From contig JBCCGK010000009.1 of the NCBI GenBank assembly GCA_039029315.1, forward strand, positions 62,001 to 126,000: a stretch of 64,000 nucleotides of DNA. Direction: 5' to 3'. The translations under genes were made by a program, and so were the position numbers. Below, one piece after another: positions 46,416-56,679 of this stretch. Below the pieces are notes generated by a model. It had not been told where the DNA came from, ran no database searches, and worked only from the letters and a program-made list of their open reading frames with translations. This DNA comes from JBCCCJ01 sp039029315 (lineage in GTDB: Bacteria; Bacteroidota; Bacteroidia; J057). Numbering within the stretch: the first letter of the stretch is position 1; each line of letters opens with the position of its first letter.

Positions 46416-47723
46416 TTAAGACCGGATGACCCTGGGTTTTGGAAATCTGCCTGAATAGTATGGATCTTTGATGGAGACTACGACATTGAATTGTCCCTTC
46501 TTTTTCTCGCCTTCTCCGGTTTTTACAATGGCAGGATGAGGCCAGTGTCCTTTGTTCTTCTTATCTGGATGAGACCGGCCATCAGATCGATCATAGGTCT
46601 TCCAGGCAGAGATTCTTTGCCAATTTCGTTTGATATTGGGGGGACCAGTGAGTCGTCGTAATCGCCATTCGGGATTGCGATAATTTTCAAGCACCATCCC
46701 ATCTTTGTAATAAGTAACCATGTGTCGCAGTTGCCAGATAGTCCGTTTTTTTGACTTGGACTTGGACTTTGGCTTAGGCGTTGAAGTTGATGTTGCCTCT
46801 TTATCAGATTTTTTGTCAGCCTTCTTATATGGTCCAAGCTCACTGGCAGTATAGATAAGCATGCCTGGCATCAGCTCGACAAGCTGGAATTTTTGGGCTT
46901 TCTCATTTAATACATACTCCCCCTCATAAATTTTGAAATAAAAAGTAGATCCAATCTTGACAATATGATCAAATCTGGGGGTTAGATCCTTTTTCCAGGG
47001 GGCTCCATACTTTTTTCCCCATCCCCTGCTAAATGCTTCTACTCCCTGTCTTCCGATTGAAAACTCATGACTCCCCTTGGTATACAACACCTTGCTTTGG
47101 AACCTGCTTTCCTTTGCCTTCCTGGCCATCTGTGTCGCCACATCAAAGCAATCTCCATAGGTCTCCCTTGACTGATAGCTGACTTTCCCAGTGCCACGCT
47201 CTCTTACCCACAGCTCGTACAATGCTTTCGCTGTTGGAGGCACCAGACCCGGAGGTCTCTGGATCAGTGTGGGGGAGAGAGTAGAAATATTGGAGTCAGG
47301 AACTCTGGTCGAAGAGCGGGACAACTCATCTATTCCGCGATGGGTATCAGAGATGCTTTCTCGATTTTCAGGACCTACAAGCCACTGATTCAGGTTTCTG
47401 ATGATGAGGTCTTTCAACTTGATGGCTCGCCTCTTATCGATAGCTTTCAACCGCTGATACAAACTTCCTGCCTTGCTTTCTGCTTTGTCAAAGTGGGTGA
47501 ATATGAGATGTAGTTGACTAAATTTAGCAAATTGAATCAGCCCATAGATGGCGTTTTCTTCTATTTTTTTTGACCTTCTCTGGCCTGTTCTACCTGCCGA
47601 AAAGGGGGTGGAAGGTTGAAGAATGGCCAAGTAACGACCCATTTCCTCTGTGAAGGTCTGATAGAATTCCTTGTCTGTAAGATGTCTGGTAGCCTCTAGG
47701 GCCAGAGTATTTGTGATATGCAT
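46416..47723 (-). CDS. Unrecognised cytoplasmic protein with possible papain-like C/H pair
   Basis: A 435-aa protein with no signal peptide or membrane helix. Residues 1-180 are helical and basic. Then a segment reads YGDCFDVATQM (Cys192), a later one is RFDHIVKIGSTFYFK (His253), a Cys...His spacing like papain-fold proteases or Tox-PL-type toxins, but I see no full motif. A very basic low-complexity stretch (SKSKSKKRTIW) comes near residue 330, and the C-terminus is rich in basic residues. It follows the 1241-aa gene after 333 bp on the same strand. I do not recognise a family. A toxin or effector role is speculative. The hairpin at 46349-46386 follows its stop. Confidence 0.5.
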   Translation of the reverse strand: MHITNTLALEATRHLTDKEFYQTFTEEMGRYLAILQPSTPFSAGRTGQRRSKKIEENAIYGLIQFAKFSQLHLIFTHFDKAESKAGSLYQRLKAIDKRRAIKLKDLIIRNLNQWLVGPENRESISDTHRGIDELSRSSTRVPDSNISTLSPTLIQRPPGLVPPTAKALYELWVRERGTGKVSYQSRETYGDCFDVATQMARKAKESRFQSKVLYTKGSHEFSIGRQGVEAFSRGWGKKYGAPWKKDLTPRFDHIVKIGSTFYFKIYEGEYVLNEKAQKFQLVELMPGMLIYTASELGPYKKADKKSDKEATSTSTPKPKSKSKSKKRTIWQLRHMVTYYKDGMVLENYRNPEWRLRRLTGPPNIKRNWQRISAWKTYDRSDGRSHPDKKNKGHWPHPAIVKTGEGEKKKGQFNVVVSIKDPYYSGRFPKPRVIRS

Positions 47724-48056
47724 AATGAAGGGATGAATTGGGGTGGATTTGTTGGCGAGGAATCAAAAAAATGGGACCAAAGGCACTACATAAAGGAACT
47801 ACTAAGCTGAAAGGCAGGAAATCATGTTTCAGACTTCCCAATAATGTGAATTTTTGGGAAGGATCACTTGAAAAGCAGTCATTAGGGTCGATATTCCATC
47901 CCCCACCCCCGCCAGCGGTGACATCTGCAAGAGTAGATCGAAGCTTCAGAGGGGCGAGGGGAGGAATAAAAATCAAATCACTGATTATCAGAGGATTTAA
48001 TACAAAACTGACGTTCCATTAGGCCTTTTCAGCTTAAGGTTCTTGTGAAAAAAGTG
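47724..48056. other. Gap between the two-gene locus members
   Basis: No credible gene. Around 47897-47925 the segment CCACCCCCGCCAGCGGTGACAT resembles the core of the dispersed repeat (37145-37162), but it lacks one hairpin arm, so I treat it only as a possible degenerate copy. Confidence 0.4.
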
Positions 48057-51000
48057 CTAGTTCTGATTAGTAATGTCCATCACCGTCTGTGTCTCTGACG
48101 TCCCGTTCAGGTGAATGTGCTTGACAGACTCCACATCAGGGTCATCCAGATTGTCATTGAGCAGACGAGCCGCGGAGCGGAGATTTTCCAGCTCCATATC
48201 ACGAACTTCAGCTTGCACCTTCTTGACATCAATGGCTCGGTGCATGAGCTTGAATGGCTCGAGGTTAGAACGCGTGCCGGGCAAGCATTCGATAAAGAGC
48301 GAATCACTGGGAATAATTACATCTTCACCAGAACGCAAGGGGGCCATCAGAAGTTGTTGATACTGTTCCACCAACTGTGACTTGAGCTTGTCAAACTCCT
48401 GCTCAGAGAGGGTTTCTTTCAAATGCAAGACATATTCAGCGAAGTCATGACGGGTCATGTTGCCAAACTGATCAGGATCATGCAAGCCCAGTTCAGCATC
48501 GACATAAGGCGCCATCATGAGTTCTGTGATTGCATTGTTCTCCTTGAGGGGAAACATCATATAGTTGCCTTTGAAGCCAAGGAGATTGTCCAGATCTGCC
48601 ATTTCCACCAAAGACTTGTAGGTCTGACCATTTGTATCAATCGAAGGTCTGACGGTAAATCTGTGATTGCTATTTTGTGTATTCAGCCTACCATCAATGA
48701 AAATCTCGGATTGTCCTTTGATATCATAGGCCTTGGTCTGGTATTCATAGATAGGCACCTGAACCTGATGCAATCGGAAAAAGCGCTGATCAGAAGGTTC
48801 ATGGCTCCAAATGGCTTGCATATAGTACAGAATGTTTTGCTTTACATGGACTTTGAGTCGAGCTACCTGAACCTTTCGGTTGACATGTTGGCTCAGTTGC
48901 TTACTGTACGCCAGGGTGAGGGCATTCAGTTCTTTCAATTCCCGATCCATCCTGACAGAGCGTTCCTTCTCCTTGGCCAGGGCCTCATCATAGGCCTCTC
49001 TGGCTGCCAAAACTCTTGCCTCAGCCAATTCCGATGATTCTTCTCCCCCTCCATTTCCTCCAAAGAATTCCCATACATCTTCCAAAAATCCATCCCCTTC
49101 TTGTTCACTCTGATAGAGTTTGTTATTGATCTGTTGTTCCATTGCACGATATCGGCTGGTTGTCAGTCGTTCCAATCCTCTGAGTTCTGCTTTCAAGCGG
49201 TCTACAATCCGTCTTTGCTGGGCAATGTTTTTCCGAACTTCTTCCAGACCGACTTCATCTCCTGCGATTTGGTTGGAGAGGTATTGGAGAGCTGAACGGA
49301 AAGAATCATCGAGCAGACTTCTGTTGATGATCCAATCATGCGCAATGAGCCAGTCTTCATCTATCTCAGCTGGATTGGGAACTTCATTGGCAATCAGAAC
49401 AATGGGAGTGAGTCGATGGAGCTCTTCTGTAACCCGGTACCTTCGTTGTAATTCATACATCAGATAGGTTACCGTGATTTCACTATTTGTATTCTTGAGT
49501 TCCCCGGACTCCGTCATTTCAGAAGAGAAAGATTCCTCTGTTACAATCTCCTGAGAGCGTTCATTCTTGTATTCCTGGATCGCTTTGATGACAGATTCCC
49601 GAAACTGTTTTTTGATCTCTGAAGAGGTTTTTTCTGCCTCATGCCCCAAAGAAGAACTGACTTTTCCATCAGAGAGAATAAAATCAAAACTTCCTTCTAC
49701 ATTGAGATTGAAACTGGTTTTGGCTTGAGCACGCCGCATGATCTCCGCTTCCGCTTTGGTAGTGGTGCTGGACTCATCCCGAAGCATGCTGGAGGATTTT
49801 TCGAGTTCCTTAATCGAGCGTTTCTTTTTGAGGACTGTCTTTTTGGAGAATTTTTTCATTTCTCCCGGTGCAAGAGGAATGGTTTTGACCAATTCTCCTA
49901 CCTGATATTTGATGGGGGTCCACTTTTGCCGATAAGTTGAGACAATCCCAAAATTGACACTGCGCTCCTGCCCATTGGCTGCGAAGACGGTAAAGGAATA
50001 GGGTTCTCGCAGACGCTCTTCCAGCTGTTGCAAAATCGTATGCAGTTGTGTATATCGATCATCTTCATTATTGCCAGTATTGCGAGAAGGGTTTCCTCTG
50101 GGGGGAGGCAAAGAACTGCCAGGGCGGGATGTCCCTTGATTTTGTGGATGGGGTTCGGTCTCATCTTCGCGTTGTCGTCTTCGTTTGTGTTGTGTTTCAT
50201 TTTCAGGCGGCGAAGCATACATATTCGCACTGTATGCGCCATCATCTGTCATCACCACATCTGCTTCTGGAAGGTGCGTTTGTCCAATGCCGTTTTGCAA
50301 AAGATGTTTAATCCCTGTTCCCCCACTATTTCGTCGGATGCCATTGGGTCCATCTATGGAAGCTGCACGTCTTCTTGAATAGTTCGCTTTTTTGTAGGCA
50401 CCTCTGATATGCTTGAGTTCCTTCCTCAAGAGTTTGATCGGAGGCAAATTTCGGGCCTCCGGATCATCGGCTGAGGGTTGGCGGGGGTTGCCTCCCATTT
50501 CAGCCATCTCATTGTACAACTCTTCCGCCATATCGACCACATCGTCATCCAGCAACTCTGTCCAGACATCGTCAAAAGCAATCTGGATATGATGAAAATC
50601 GACATACATCGGTGCATCTGCGGGACCTGAATCCAGACTGAATTGATCCACATTCTCCTGTATGTCTTCTCGATTCGAAGGCGTGAGTCCAAAGACCACC
50701 TCTTCTTCGGGTGCAGCCATGGGGTCAACCACTCGAGAAATATATTGAGGGATGTCTCCATAGTTGATCACTTCAACGCCATTTCCAGAAGGTTCTTGAG
50801 GAGGATCAGCAGCTTGTCCATCCACAATATCCAGGGCAATCTCACTGTCCTGTTCGGTAGTGCTTTGTTCCATTTTGCTGCGATTCACTTCTTTCTCCCT
50901 CGCCAAACTCAAGGGAGCTTTGTTGTCTCGTTCTTTTTTGTACAGGATGGTTTCGGCCAAATCCGCAGGGACATTTACATAATCCCCATTGCCATCCATA

Positions 51001-51782
51001 AAGGGAGCCAACAATATTTTTTCATCCTCTCCCAGCCGCAAAAATCCCTGGAAAGGAATCTTGGCTGCCTGGTTCAGGTTATTGCCGTTGATCGCTGAAT
51101 TGATCTTGCTGTTTCGGACTTGTCTGGCGGTTTCCTCGATGTCAGTTCCTTCCTCAATGAACGTCCCGCTGTCTTTCAGATCTTTTGACACTTTGGAGAC
51201 AGACTGCAAGAATCCAGGCATATATTGATCCCACCGATTCTCCATCAGGACTTTTTCCGTGGAGACTTTTCCTTGCCATAGATTCCGCAACTGCGTCTGC
51301 ACCTGCTCTTCCTGCTGAATGCGGTGAGAATAGACATCAACGATATCTATTGCTTCATCAGGCAGGCGAATGTCTACACTTCTAAGTTGGGAAGTGGTCA
51401 GCTCTATCACATAACTTTCCTCTCGCCCTGCCTGAAATACGGGTGTCGACAGATGAACGATATTCGGATGGAGGTGAGTCCCTTGTTTTTCTGGTCCAAT
51501 AGCCAGCAAAATTATTCCAGGCCTCGACCCTTCTGGAATACCAGACAAATCTGAATCCTGATAGGAAAACTCAAACCCTCCATTTGAATCCGAAACTACA
51601 GATCCCAGGGAGGCGCCAGGGAACCCATTCCAAAATGCTGCAGAATCTCCAGGTAATTTGTTGATTGTGGGGAGTTTTGTCCCTGCAGAAAAATACTGAA
51701 TCAAGACGTTGATTCCAGGTAGGCCACGTCCGCTTTCGACATGCCTGATCACACCAGTGATCTGGTTTTGGGTTGTACTCAT
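48057..51782 (-). CDS. Large 1241-aa cytoplasmic-type protein of unknown function
   Basis: There is no signal peptide. Residues 1-125 are a carboxypeptidase-regulatory/transthyretin-like domain (GVIRHVESGRGLPGINVLI). A long poorly conserved region follows with a low-complexity stretch near 510-570. From about 580 there is a compact region (FTVFAANGQERSVNFG, YRQKWTPIKYQVGEL), then long coiled coils (about 640-760, 840-890, 910-1000), then a C-terminal domain (FRLHQVQVPIYEYQTKA, GNYMMFPLKENNAITELM). I cannot assign a family. Size, coiled coils and an N-terminal beta domain fit a scaffold or injection-like structural protein, but nothing proves it. Upstream, on the same strand, is a LytTR response regulator (stop at 51922, 139 bp away). 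Confidence 0.6.
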   Translation of the reverse strand: MSTTQNQITGVIRHVESGRGLPGINVLIQYFSAGTKLPTINKLPGDSAAFWNGFPGASLGSVVSDSNGGFEFSYQDSDLSGIPEGSRPGIILLAIGPEKQGTHLHPNIVHLSTPVFQAGREESYVIELTTSQLRSVDIRLPDEAIDIVDVYSHRIQQEEQVQTQLRNLWQGKVSTEKVLMENRWDQYMPGFLQSVSKVSKDLKDSGTFIEEGTDIEETARQVRNSKINSAINGNNLNQAAKIPFQGFLRLGEDEKILLAPFMDGNGDYVNVPADLAETILYKKERDNKAPLSLAREKEVNRSKMEQSTTEQDSEIALDIVDGQAADPPQEPSGNGVEVINYGDIPQYISRVVDPMAAPEEEVVFGLTPSNREDIQENVDQFSLDSGPADAPMYVDFHHIQIAFDDVWTELLDDDVVDMAEELYNEMAEMGGNPRQPSADDPEARNLPPIKLLRKELKHIRGAYKKANYSRRRAASIDGPNGIRRNSGGTGIKHLLQNGIGQTHLPEADVVMTDDGAYSANMYASPPENETQHKRRRQREDETEPHPQNQGTSRPGSSLPPPRGNPSRNTGNNEDDRYTQLHTILQQLEERLREPYSFTVFAANGQERSVNFGIVSTYRQKWTPIKYQVGELVKTIPLAPGEMKKFSKKTVLKKKRSIKELEKSSSMLRDESSTTTKAEAEIMRRAQAKTSFNLNVEGSFDFILSDGKVSSSLGHEAEKTSSEIKKQFRESVIKAIQEYKNERSQEIVTEESFSSEMTESGELKNTNSEITVTYLMYELQRRYRVTEELHRLTPIVLIANEVPNPAEIDEDWLIAHDWIINRSLLDDSFRSALQYLSNQIAGDEVGLEEVRKNIAQQRRIVDRLKAELRGLERLTTSRYRAMEQQINNKLYQSEQEGDGFLEDVWEFFGGNGGGEESSELAEARVLAAREAYDEALAKEKERSVRMDRELKELNALTLAYSKQLSQHVNRKVQVARLKVHVKQNILYYMQAIWSHEPSDQRFFRLHQVQVPIYEYQTKAYDIKGQSEIFIDGRLNTQNSNHRFTVRPSIDTNGQTYKSLVEMADLDNLLGFKGNYMMFPLKENNAITELMMAPYVDAELGLHDPDQFGNMTRHDFAEYVLHLKETLSEQEFDKLKSQLVEQYQQLLMAPLRSGEDVIIPSDSLFIECLPGTRSNLEPFKLMHRAIDVKKVQAEVRDMELENLRSAARLLNDNLDDPDVESVKHIHLNGTSETQTVMDITNQN

Positions 51783-51921
51783 GATTAAGGTGTTTATTAG
51801 TGATGTTTTCGGCCAAGTGTTATTGTCTTGACCTTAAGGTAGAGGTTTTTCCTGTACCCCAATTCCCCAAATGAGTATAAGACAAGAATGATTGAGAATT
51901 GGGCAAGTATGAATGAGAATC

Positions 51922-52671
51922 CTAAAATTGTCGCAACAAATCGTCTTTCCTGCTGCGCGCAACCGGAATGGTCATCTTGTTTTTCAGGACCAGATATCCC
52001 CCATCCGAGCGAATGTATTCCTTGACAAAGTTCAGGTTGACCAAATGAGATTGGTGGGTCCGAAAAAAGTTGTAGGGAGACAACATCTCTTCAAATTCCT
52101 TCAGAGTTTTGGACAAGACTTTTTTGCGTCCATCCAACAGATATACGATGGTGTAGTTGCTGTCAGATGCACACACCACGATCTCATCCGGTTCTACAAA
52201 CTCTATACTTTCCTGTGTGGGAAGTGCGATTCGGGACATTTTTCCTTGATCTTCCTGCTTGACATTTTCGATCAGGACTTCCAGTTGGCGAGGGGGAAGC
52301 TGATGCTTGCTTTTTTTGAGATGTCGATCCACAGCTTTGCGAAGTTCCTGGTTTTGGATCGGTTTCAGCAAATAATCCAGGGCACTGTATTTGATGGCCT
52401 TGATTCCAAAATCATCATAGGCGGTGGTGAAGATCACATCAAAAGAAATCTCCCCCAATTCCTCCAACACATCAAAGCCGTTCAGGAAGGGCATTTCAAT
52501 GTCCAGGAATAACAAATCAAAAGTCGTTTTTTTTAGAAATTCTACACCTTCTATGGGATTGGAATAGACAGCGATTACCTCTACTTCGGGACAATATTGT
52601 TCTAGTTTCCATCGGAGGGTTTCGATGCTGTGCTCTTCGTCGTCGATGATGATGGCTCGTTTGTTATGCAT
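51922..52671 (-). CDS. LytTR-family response regulator
   Basis: A 249-aa cytoplasmic regulator. The receiver domain (1-120) has the acidic pocket IIDDEEHS and the phospho-acceptor Asp57 in FLDIEMP. A LytTR DNA-binding domain spans about 145-249 (FVEPDEIVVCASDSNYTIV, NFFRTHQSHLVNLNFVKEY). It lies 13 bp after the histidine kinase stop, forming a two-gene unit. A LytTR protein usually binds DNA at repeats upstream of its targets. The next gene on this strand is the 1241-aa protein, a possible target. The partner kinase is certain by adjacency. Confidence 0.9.
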   Translation of the reverse strand: MHNKRAIIIDDEEHSIETLRWKLEQYCPEVEVIAVYSNPIEGVEFLKKTTFDLLFLDIEMPFLNGFDVLEELGEISFDVIFTTAYDDFGIKAIKYSALDYLLKPIQNQELRKAVDRHLKKSKHQLPPRQLEVLIENVKQEDQGKMSRIALPTQESIEFVEPDEIVVCASDSNYTIVYLLDGRKKVLSKTLKEFEEMLSPYNFFRTHQSHLVNLNFVKEYIRSDGGYLVLKNKMTIPVARSRKDDLLRQF

Positions 52672-52684
52672 AAGCAGGAAGCTA

Positions 52685-55600
52685 TTACAGATCTTTGCGA
52701 TGAAGTGGAATGGTGATAATAACTTTGGTCCCTGATCCGATATTGGTGATGGGATCTTTCAAATCTATGATGTCGACAGAGGCATCTACCTGATACAATC
52801 GTTGGATCATGTCGATCCGATCCTTGGTCAGCTTCATGCCAATTGAAGCTTTTTTCTTTCGTGTATAACTCGACTTCAAGGTTTGTGCTTTTTCACGACC
52901 AATTCCATCATCCTCGATCACACAGCGTAATTGCGTATCCAGTTGGTGAATGGAAACACGAATCTTTCCTGATCCCTGTTTGTGCATCAGGCCATGCCAA
53001 ATCGCATTTTCTACATAAGGCTGGAGCAACATTGGCGGGATCTCAACCATATCGATACTCAATTGAGGGTCCAGCAAAAATTCATATTCGAATCGATTTT
53101 TGAATCGAAGTCGCTCCATGTCCATGTACAGTTTGAGGGCTTCGAGTTCATTGGTCAAGTTGATATATTCTGAGCGGGAGTTCTGTAATATCAGGCGAAT
53201 CAATCGGGAAAACTGGTTCAGGTAATCAGAGGCTTTTGCCGTCTCGTTCTTGATGATATAATAATCAATAGAGTTGAGAGAATTGAAAATAAAATGCGGA
53301 TTCATTTGTGAGCGAAGGGCATACAATTCGGCAGAGGTGAGTTTTCGTTCGAAAGCAGCCTTTATTCGTTCTTCATATCGAATCTTGCGAATTCTGGCTC
53401 TGATCAGGAGGAGTGCACTGATGCAGAAAAACAGGGCCAATCCTGTCTTGAACCACCAACTTGCCCACCAGGGAGTAGAGATGAAGACGTCTATGGAAAA
53501 TTCTTTTTCGCCGGCCAGCCCTTCATTGTTGAATGCCCGGACATGGAAGGTATAGGAACCACCCGGCACATTGGTATAATTGGCAAATCTTCGATTCCCA
53601 GCAGCTACCCATTCATCCTCAAATCCTTCCAGTTTGTATTCGAATGTATTTTTCTCTGCCAGAGTATAGCTGATTGCAGAAAACTCAAATGAAAAAAAGT
53701 TCTGGCTATAATCCAGATATATATCCTTGATTGTCAACAGGCTGGTATCTGCAAATAATGGTTTGGCAAATACTTTGAATTCCGACAAATAAGGTCGTGG
53801 CCGCTCTGTGTTGAGTTGAAGACTATCGGGATGGAAGATTGATATCGCATCTCTATGCCCCAATACCATTTCTCCCGTAGACAGACGTTTCATCAACCAA
53901 AGCTGATCTCCATTTATGCCATACTCCTGACGAATGTGAAATACCTTTTTACTTTGGGGGTCGACTTGCACCAGGCCTTCATTGCTGATTGCCCAAATGT
54001 TTCCATTGTGATCTTTCTCCAGGAAAATTGGGACATAGGCTTCATCTCCTTTTGCAATAGAGATCTTGCCTATGATCCCCTCTTCTGGATGATCCACCTG
54101 TGCATATGCCAGAAAGGAATCATAGCTCCCCATCCACATATGCCCATAAGAGTCTTCCACAAAATTTTTCACATCTCTATGCACAAGTTCAGGATGAACG
54201 GATTCCAATCTGTGAAGAAAACTATCTGTTTCCGGAAAATACACGCTGTATCCCTCGGGTCGGCTGATCCAGATATGTCCTTGACTGTCTTCAAGCATAT
54301 CTTTGACTCTTGCGCCAGATACAAATGGATCAGGATAGTCCAAAATCGTTGGTAGGGAGGCGTAGGTATTTGCATCCAGATCATAGCGAATCAATCCTCC
54401 TCTTGTATTGGAGATCCAGAGGTCTCCCTGGCTATGTAACAACAATTCCCGAAAGCTTCTGGGATGGATGTGAGCTTGGTGCGGAAATGCTTTCAACACA
54501 CCTGTGCCAACTGTATAGGTGAATAGACCTGCGCCAGCTTCCAGAAGCAACCATTCTCCACTGGGCAAGGATGCTGCATCCCAGATATTAAAGCTGGCTT
54601 TGGTTTCCAAAACTCCATCAGGTGCCGCGGTTTTGCTCCATGTCTCGCTTGAACGATCAAAATGGTAGAGGCCATCACTGAATTGGGACAGAATCAGTAA
54701 TTCCTGCCTGTCGGGAAATTCGAGGACCTCTCGGGGGATGGTCTTATGATCTCTGGTAGTTAGGTGCTGGTAGCTATGAAGGTCGAATTGCTGGAGCAAT
54801 GGGTCAAACAGATACACCCCCCGCTCTGATTCCAGCCAAACTCGTTGCTGCTCATCAATATACGTGATTCCAAATAAGGAATCAGTCTGATTATTGTTTT
54901 TCTTGAATAGGCGGAATTCTTCTTCCTCTATGTCATACTCAAACAATCCATTGATATTGGTAAACCATAATTTTTTATCTGACCCAAATGTAAGATTGAG
55001 CGAGGATCCATTCAGGAGAGACTCCAGCTGAGTTCCCTTTGGGGTGAGAATGTCAAATTCTTCCTTGGTCGGATCAAAAGCGATAACTCCTCTGTGCCAG
55101 GTTCCCATATAGAGGGTTCCATTGATATCCTGGACAAATCCAGCCGACATTTGATTCAGATAGTACTCTTCCGTTTTGTTGGTATGTGGAATAAAAAACC
55201 AGCGTATCTTCCCGGAATACTTATTGAGTTGGAGCAAGCCATATTGGCTTTTTGCCCAGATCAGAGAGTCATTGTTTTGGTCCTGAAGGTATTCCCTGAC
55301 ATGATTCACCCGAAATGCTTTTTCAGGGATATAGGTTTGAGGATCGAATGTGTATGGCAATCTTTCTACCTGCTCATTTTCCAAATGGATTCTTCCGAAG
55401 CCGCCCTGGCCGGATATCCAGTACACGCCCTGTCGGTCTCGATAGATATCAAATCTTTCCTGGGCAATATCTGTTGGCGAAACCAAGCTACCGGAATCGG
55501 TCTCTTGATAGTTGTTAAAGGTTTCCTGATTCAGATCCAGAATACTGAATCCCTGATAGGTGGTAATCCAGATTCGATCCTCTTCAATGAGGAGATCTGT

Positions 55601-55867
55601 GATTGTATTGTTGTAAATGGAGGTGGAGTCCCGGGGATCATGGTCAAATACCTTCATGTGACTGCCATCATATCGCACCAGTCCCTTCCAGCTTGCTATC
55701 CAGATGAATCCTTGCCGATCCTGTGCAATGGTGCTGATCCCGGCTGATGGGAGGCCATCTGCGGTATTGATCACAATGGGGTGATCAAATTTGTGTTGAC
55801 CAATGATCAGGCTCGGTATCCAAATCAAGAACAGAAGGTATATTCGCGGCATATCTATCGATTTCAT
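52685..55867 (-). CDS. Propeller-type sensor histidine kinase (LytS/His_kinase family)
   Basis: A 1060-aa sensor kinase. It has a signal peptide (RIYLLFLIWIPSLIIG), two seven-bladed propellers of Reg_prop repeats (about 30-690; GFIWIASWKGLVRYD, GHIWISRPEGY), a Y_Y_Y domain (about 690-790), one membrane helix (WWFKTGLALFFCISALLLI) and a His_kinase domain with the phospho-acceptor His in NPHFIFNSLNSI. The ATPase part includes PPMLLQPYVENAIWHG and EDDGIGREKA. It senses an unknown extracellular ligand and phosphorylates the LytTR regulator 13 bp downstream. This domain order is the common Bacteroidota propeller/LytS type. Confidence 0.9.
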   Translation of the reverse strand: MKSIDMPRIYLLFLIWIPSLIIGQHKFDHPIVINTADGLPSAGISTIAQDRQGFIWIASWKGLVRYDGSHMKVFDHDPRDSTSIYNNTITDLLIEEDRIWITTYQGFSILDLNQETFNNYQETDSGSLVSPTDIAQERFDIYRDRQGVYWISGQGGFGRIHLENEQVERLPYTFDPQTYIPEKAFRVNHVREYLQDQNNDSLIWAKSQYGLLQLNKYSGKIRWFFIPHTNKTEEYYLNQMSAGFVQDINGTLYMGTWHRGVIAFDPTKEEFDILTPKGTQLESLLNGSSLNLTFGSDKKLWFTNINGLFEYDIEEEEFRLFKKNNNQTDSLFGITYIDEQQRVWLESERGVYLFDPLLQQFDLHSYQHLTTRDHKTIPREVLEFPDRQELLILSQFSDGLYHFDRSSETWSKTAAPDGVLETKASFNIWDAASLPSGEWLLLEAGAGLFTYTVGTGVLKAFPHQAHIHPRSFRELLLHSQGDLWISNTRGGLIRYDLDANTYASLPTILDYPDPFVSGARVKDMLEDSQGHIWISRPEGYSVYFPETDSFLHRLESVHPELVHRDVKNFVEDSYGHMWMGSYDSFLAYAQVDHPEEGIIGKISIAKGDEAYVPIFLEKDHNGNIWAISNEGLVQVDPQSKKVFHIRQEYGINGDQLWLMKRLSTGEMVLGHRDAISIFHPDSLQLNTERPRPYLSEFKVFAKPLFADTSLLTIKDIYLDYSQNFFSFEFSAISYTLAEKNTFEYKLEGFEDEWVAAGNRRFANYTNVPGGSYTFHVRAFNNEGLAGEKEFSIDVFISTPWWASWWFKTGLALFFCISALLLIRARIRKIRYEERIKAAFERKLTSAELYALRSQMNPHFIFNSLNSIDYYIIKNETAKASDYLNQFSRLIRLILQNSRSEYINLTNELEALKLYMDMERLRFKNRFEYEFLLDPQLSIDMVEIPPMLLQPYVENAIWHGLMHKQGSGKIRVSIHQLDTQLRCVIEDDGIGREKAQTLKSSYTRKKKASIGMKLTKDRIDMIQRLYQVDASVDIIDLKDPITNIGSGTKVIITIPLHRKDL

Positions 55868-55967
55868 CAGTCAGAAAGATACTGATTCCTTGCTTCCTCT
55901 GCCTTCCAGATGAGTATTCTGCACAAACCAATGAGTATTGCTTCCGATTGCCTGAGAATCCAGATCC

Positions 55968-56672
55968 CTACCAGCCAAATTCCTGTGTACAATAGGCCAG
56001 GGGGATTTCATCCTTTTCCAGCTCTCCTTCTCCAACTCGAATAGAACATCCCAAACGCCTGAGTCGATCATGAAGGAGATTCTCTCGATGACCAGGCGAA
56101 CCCATCCACCTCCGGACCAATTCCTGCGCGAAACTCAGGTATGTATGGCGCAGAATCTCTTCATGAGTATCATCTCTGTGAAAATAGGCAACCCCCTCCC
56201 TTCTTTTGATAATGTATTTTTCATCTGCCCGATAGGCATACAAAAAGGCACTGGCAACATTTTCAGCTCCAGCATTGGCCTGGAACAGTTTATTTCTTCT
56301 ATCGGGGGTTGAGATTCGCCAGTTTCGCCAATTATAATGAGAAACGAAAGCGTGCTTGGCCATGGCTCGGGTATGAAGGTCTGCCATATTCCTCAATCTG
56401 ACTGAAAAACGCAAGGGAGATTTTCCCGCCTGTACCCTGACATCATTGCTTACAAAGAATACTGCAGCATTGAGCAAGCCAAGGTCTAGTCGATCAAACT
56501 CCAGGGTATCATGCGCCTCTTCAAGTTCTTTGAAGCTTTGCCAATTGTACTGGCCATATCGATCATCCCAGGAGGACAAACTCTCTTCCTGTGCTTGCAC
56601 ACTATTGGCAGATATCCAACCCATTACAAGCATCAAGCTATTGAAGTACAAGATCGATTTTTTCATCACCAA
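55968..56672 (-). CDS. CAP/SCP-domain exported protein
   Basis: A 234-aa protein with a signal peptide (KKSILYFNSLMLVMGWISANS). The CAP fold is recognised from RVQAGKSPLRFSVRLRNMADLHTRAMAKHAFVSH, GAENVASA and MGSPGHRENLLHDRLRRLGC, with the two conserved His (SHYN and GHRENL). It is probably periplasmic or secreted. CAP proteins bind lipids or act in cell-surface interactions; no catalytic call is possible. It is 7 bp from the FG-GAP gene, and both are on the same strand, so they are probably one transcript. The start is ATG 56672 or 56666. Confidence 0.85.
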   Translation of the reverse strand: MVMKKSILYFNSLMLVMGWISANSVQAQEESLSSWDDRYGQYNWQSFKELEEAHDTLEFDRLDLGLLNAAVFFVSNDVRVQAGKSPLRFSVRLRNMADLHTRAMAKHAFVSHYNWRNWRISTPDRRNKLFQANAGAENVASAFLYAYRADEKYIIKRREGVAYFHRDDTHEEILRHTYLSFAQELVRRWMGSPGHRENLLHDRLRRLGCSIRVGEGELEKDEIPLAYCTQEFGW

Positions 56673-56679
56673 ACCCTCC

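Noticed and set aside
47897..47925. Third copy of the dispersed hairpin repeat
   Set aside because: Only the core CCGCCAGCGG and a nearby GACATC match. One hairpin arm is missing, so I left it as a possible degenerate copy only.
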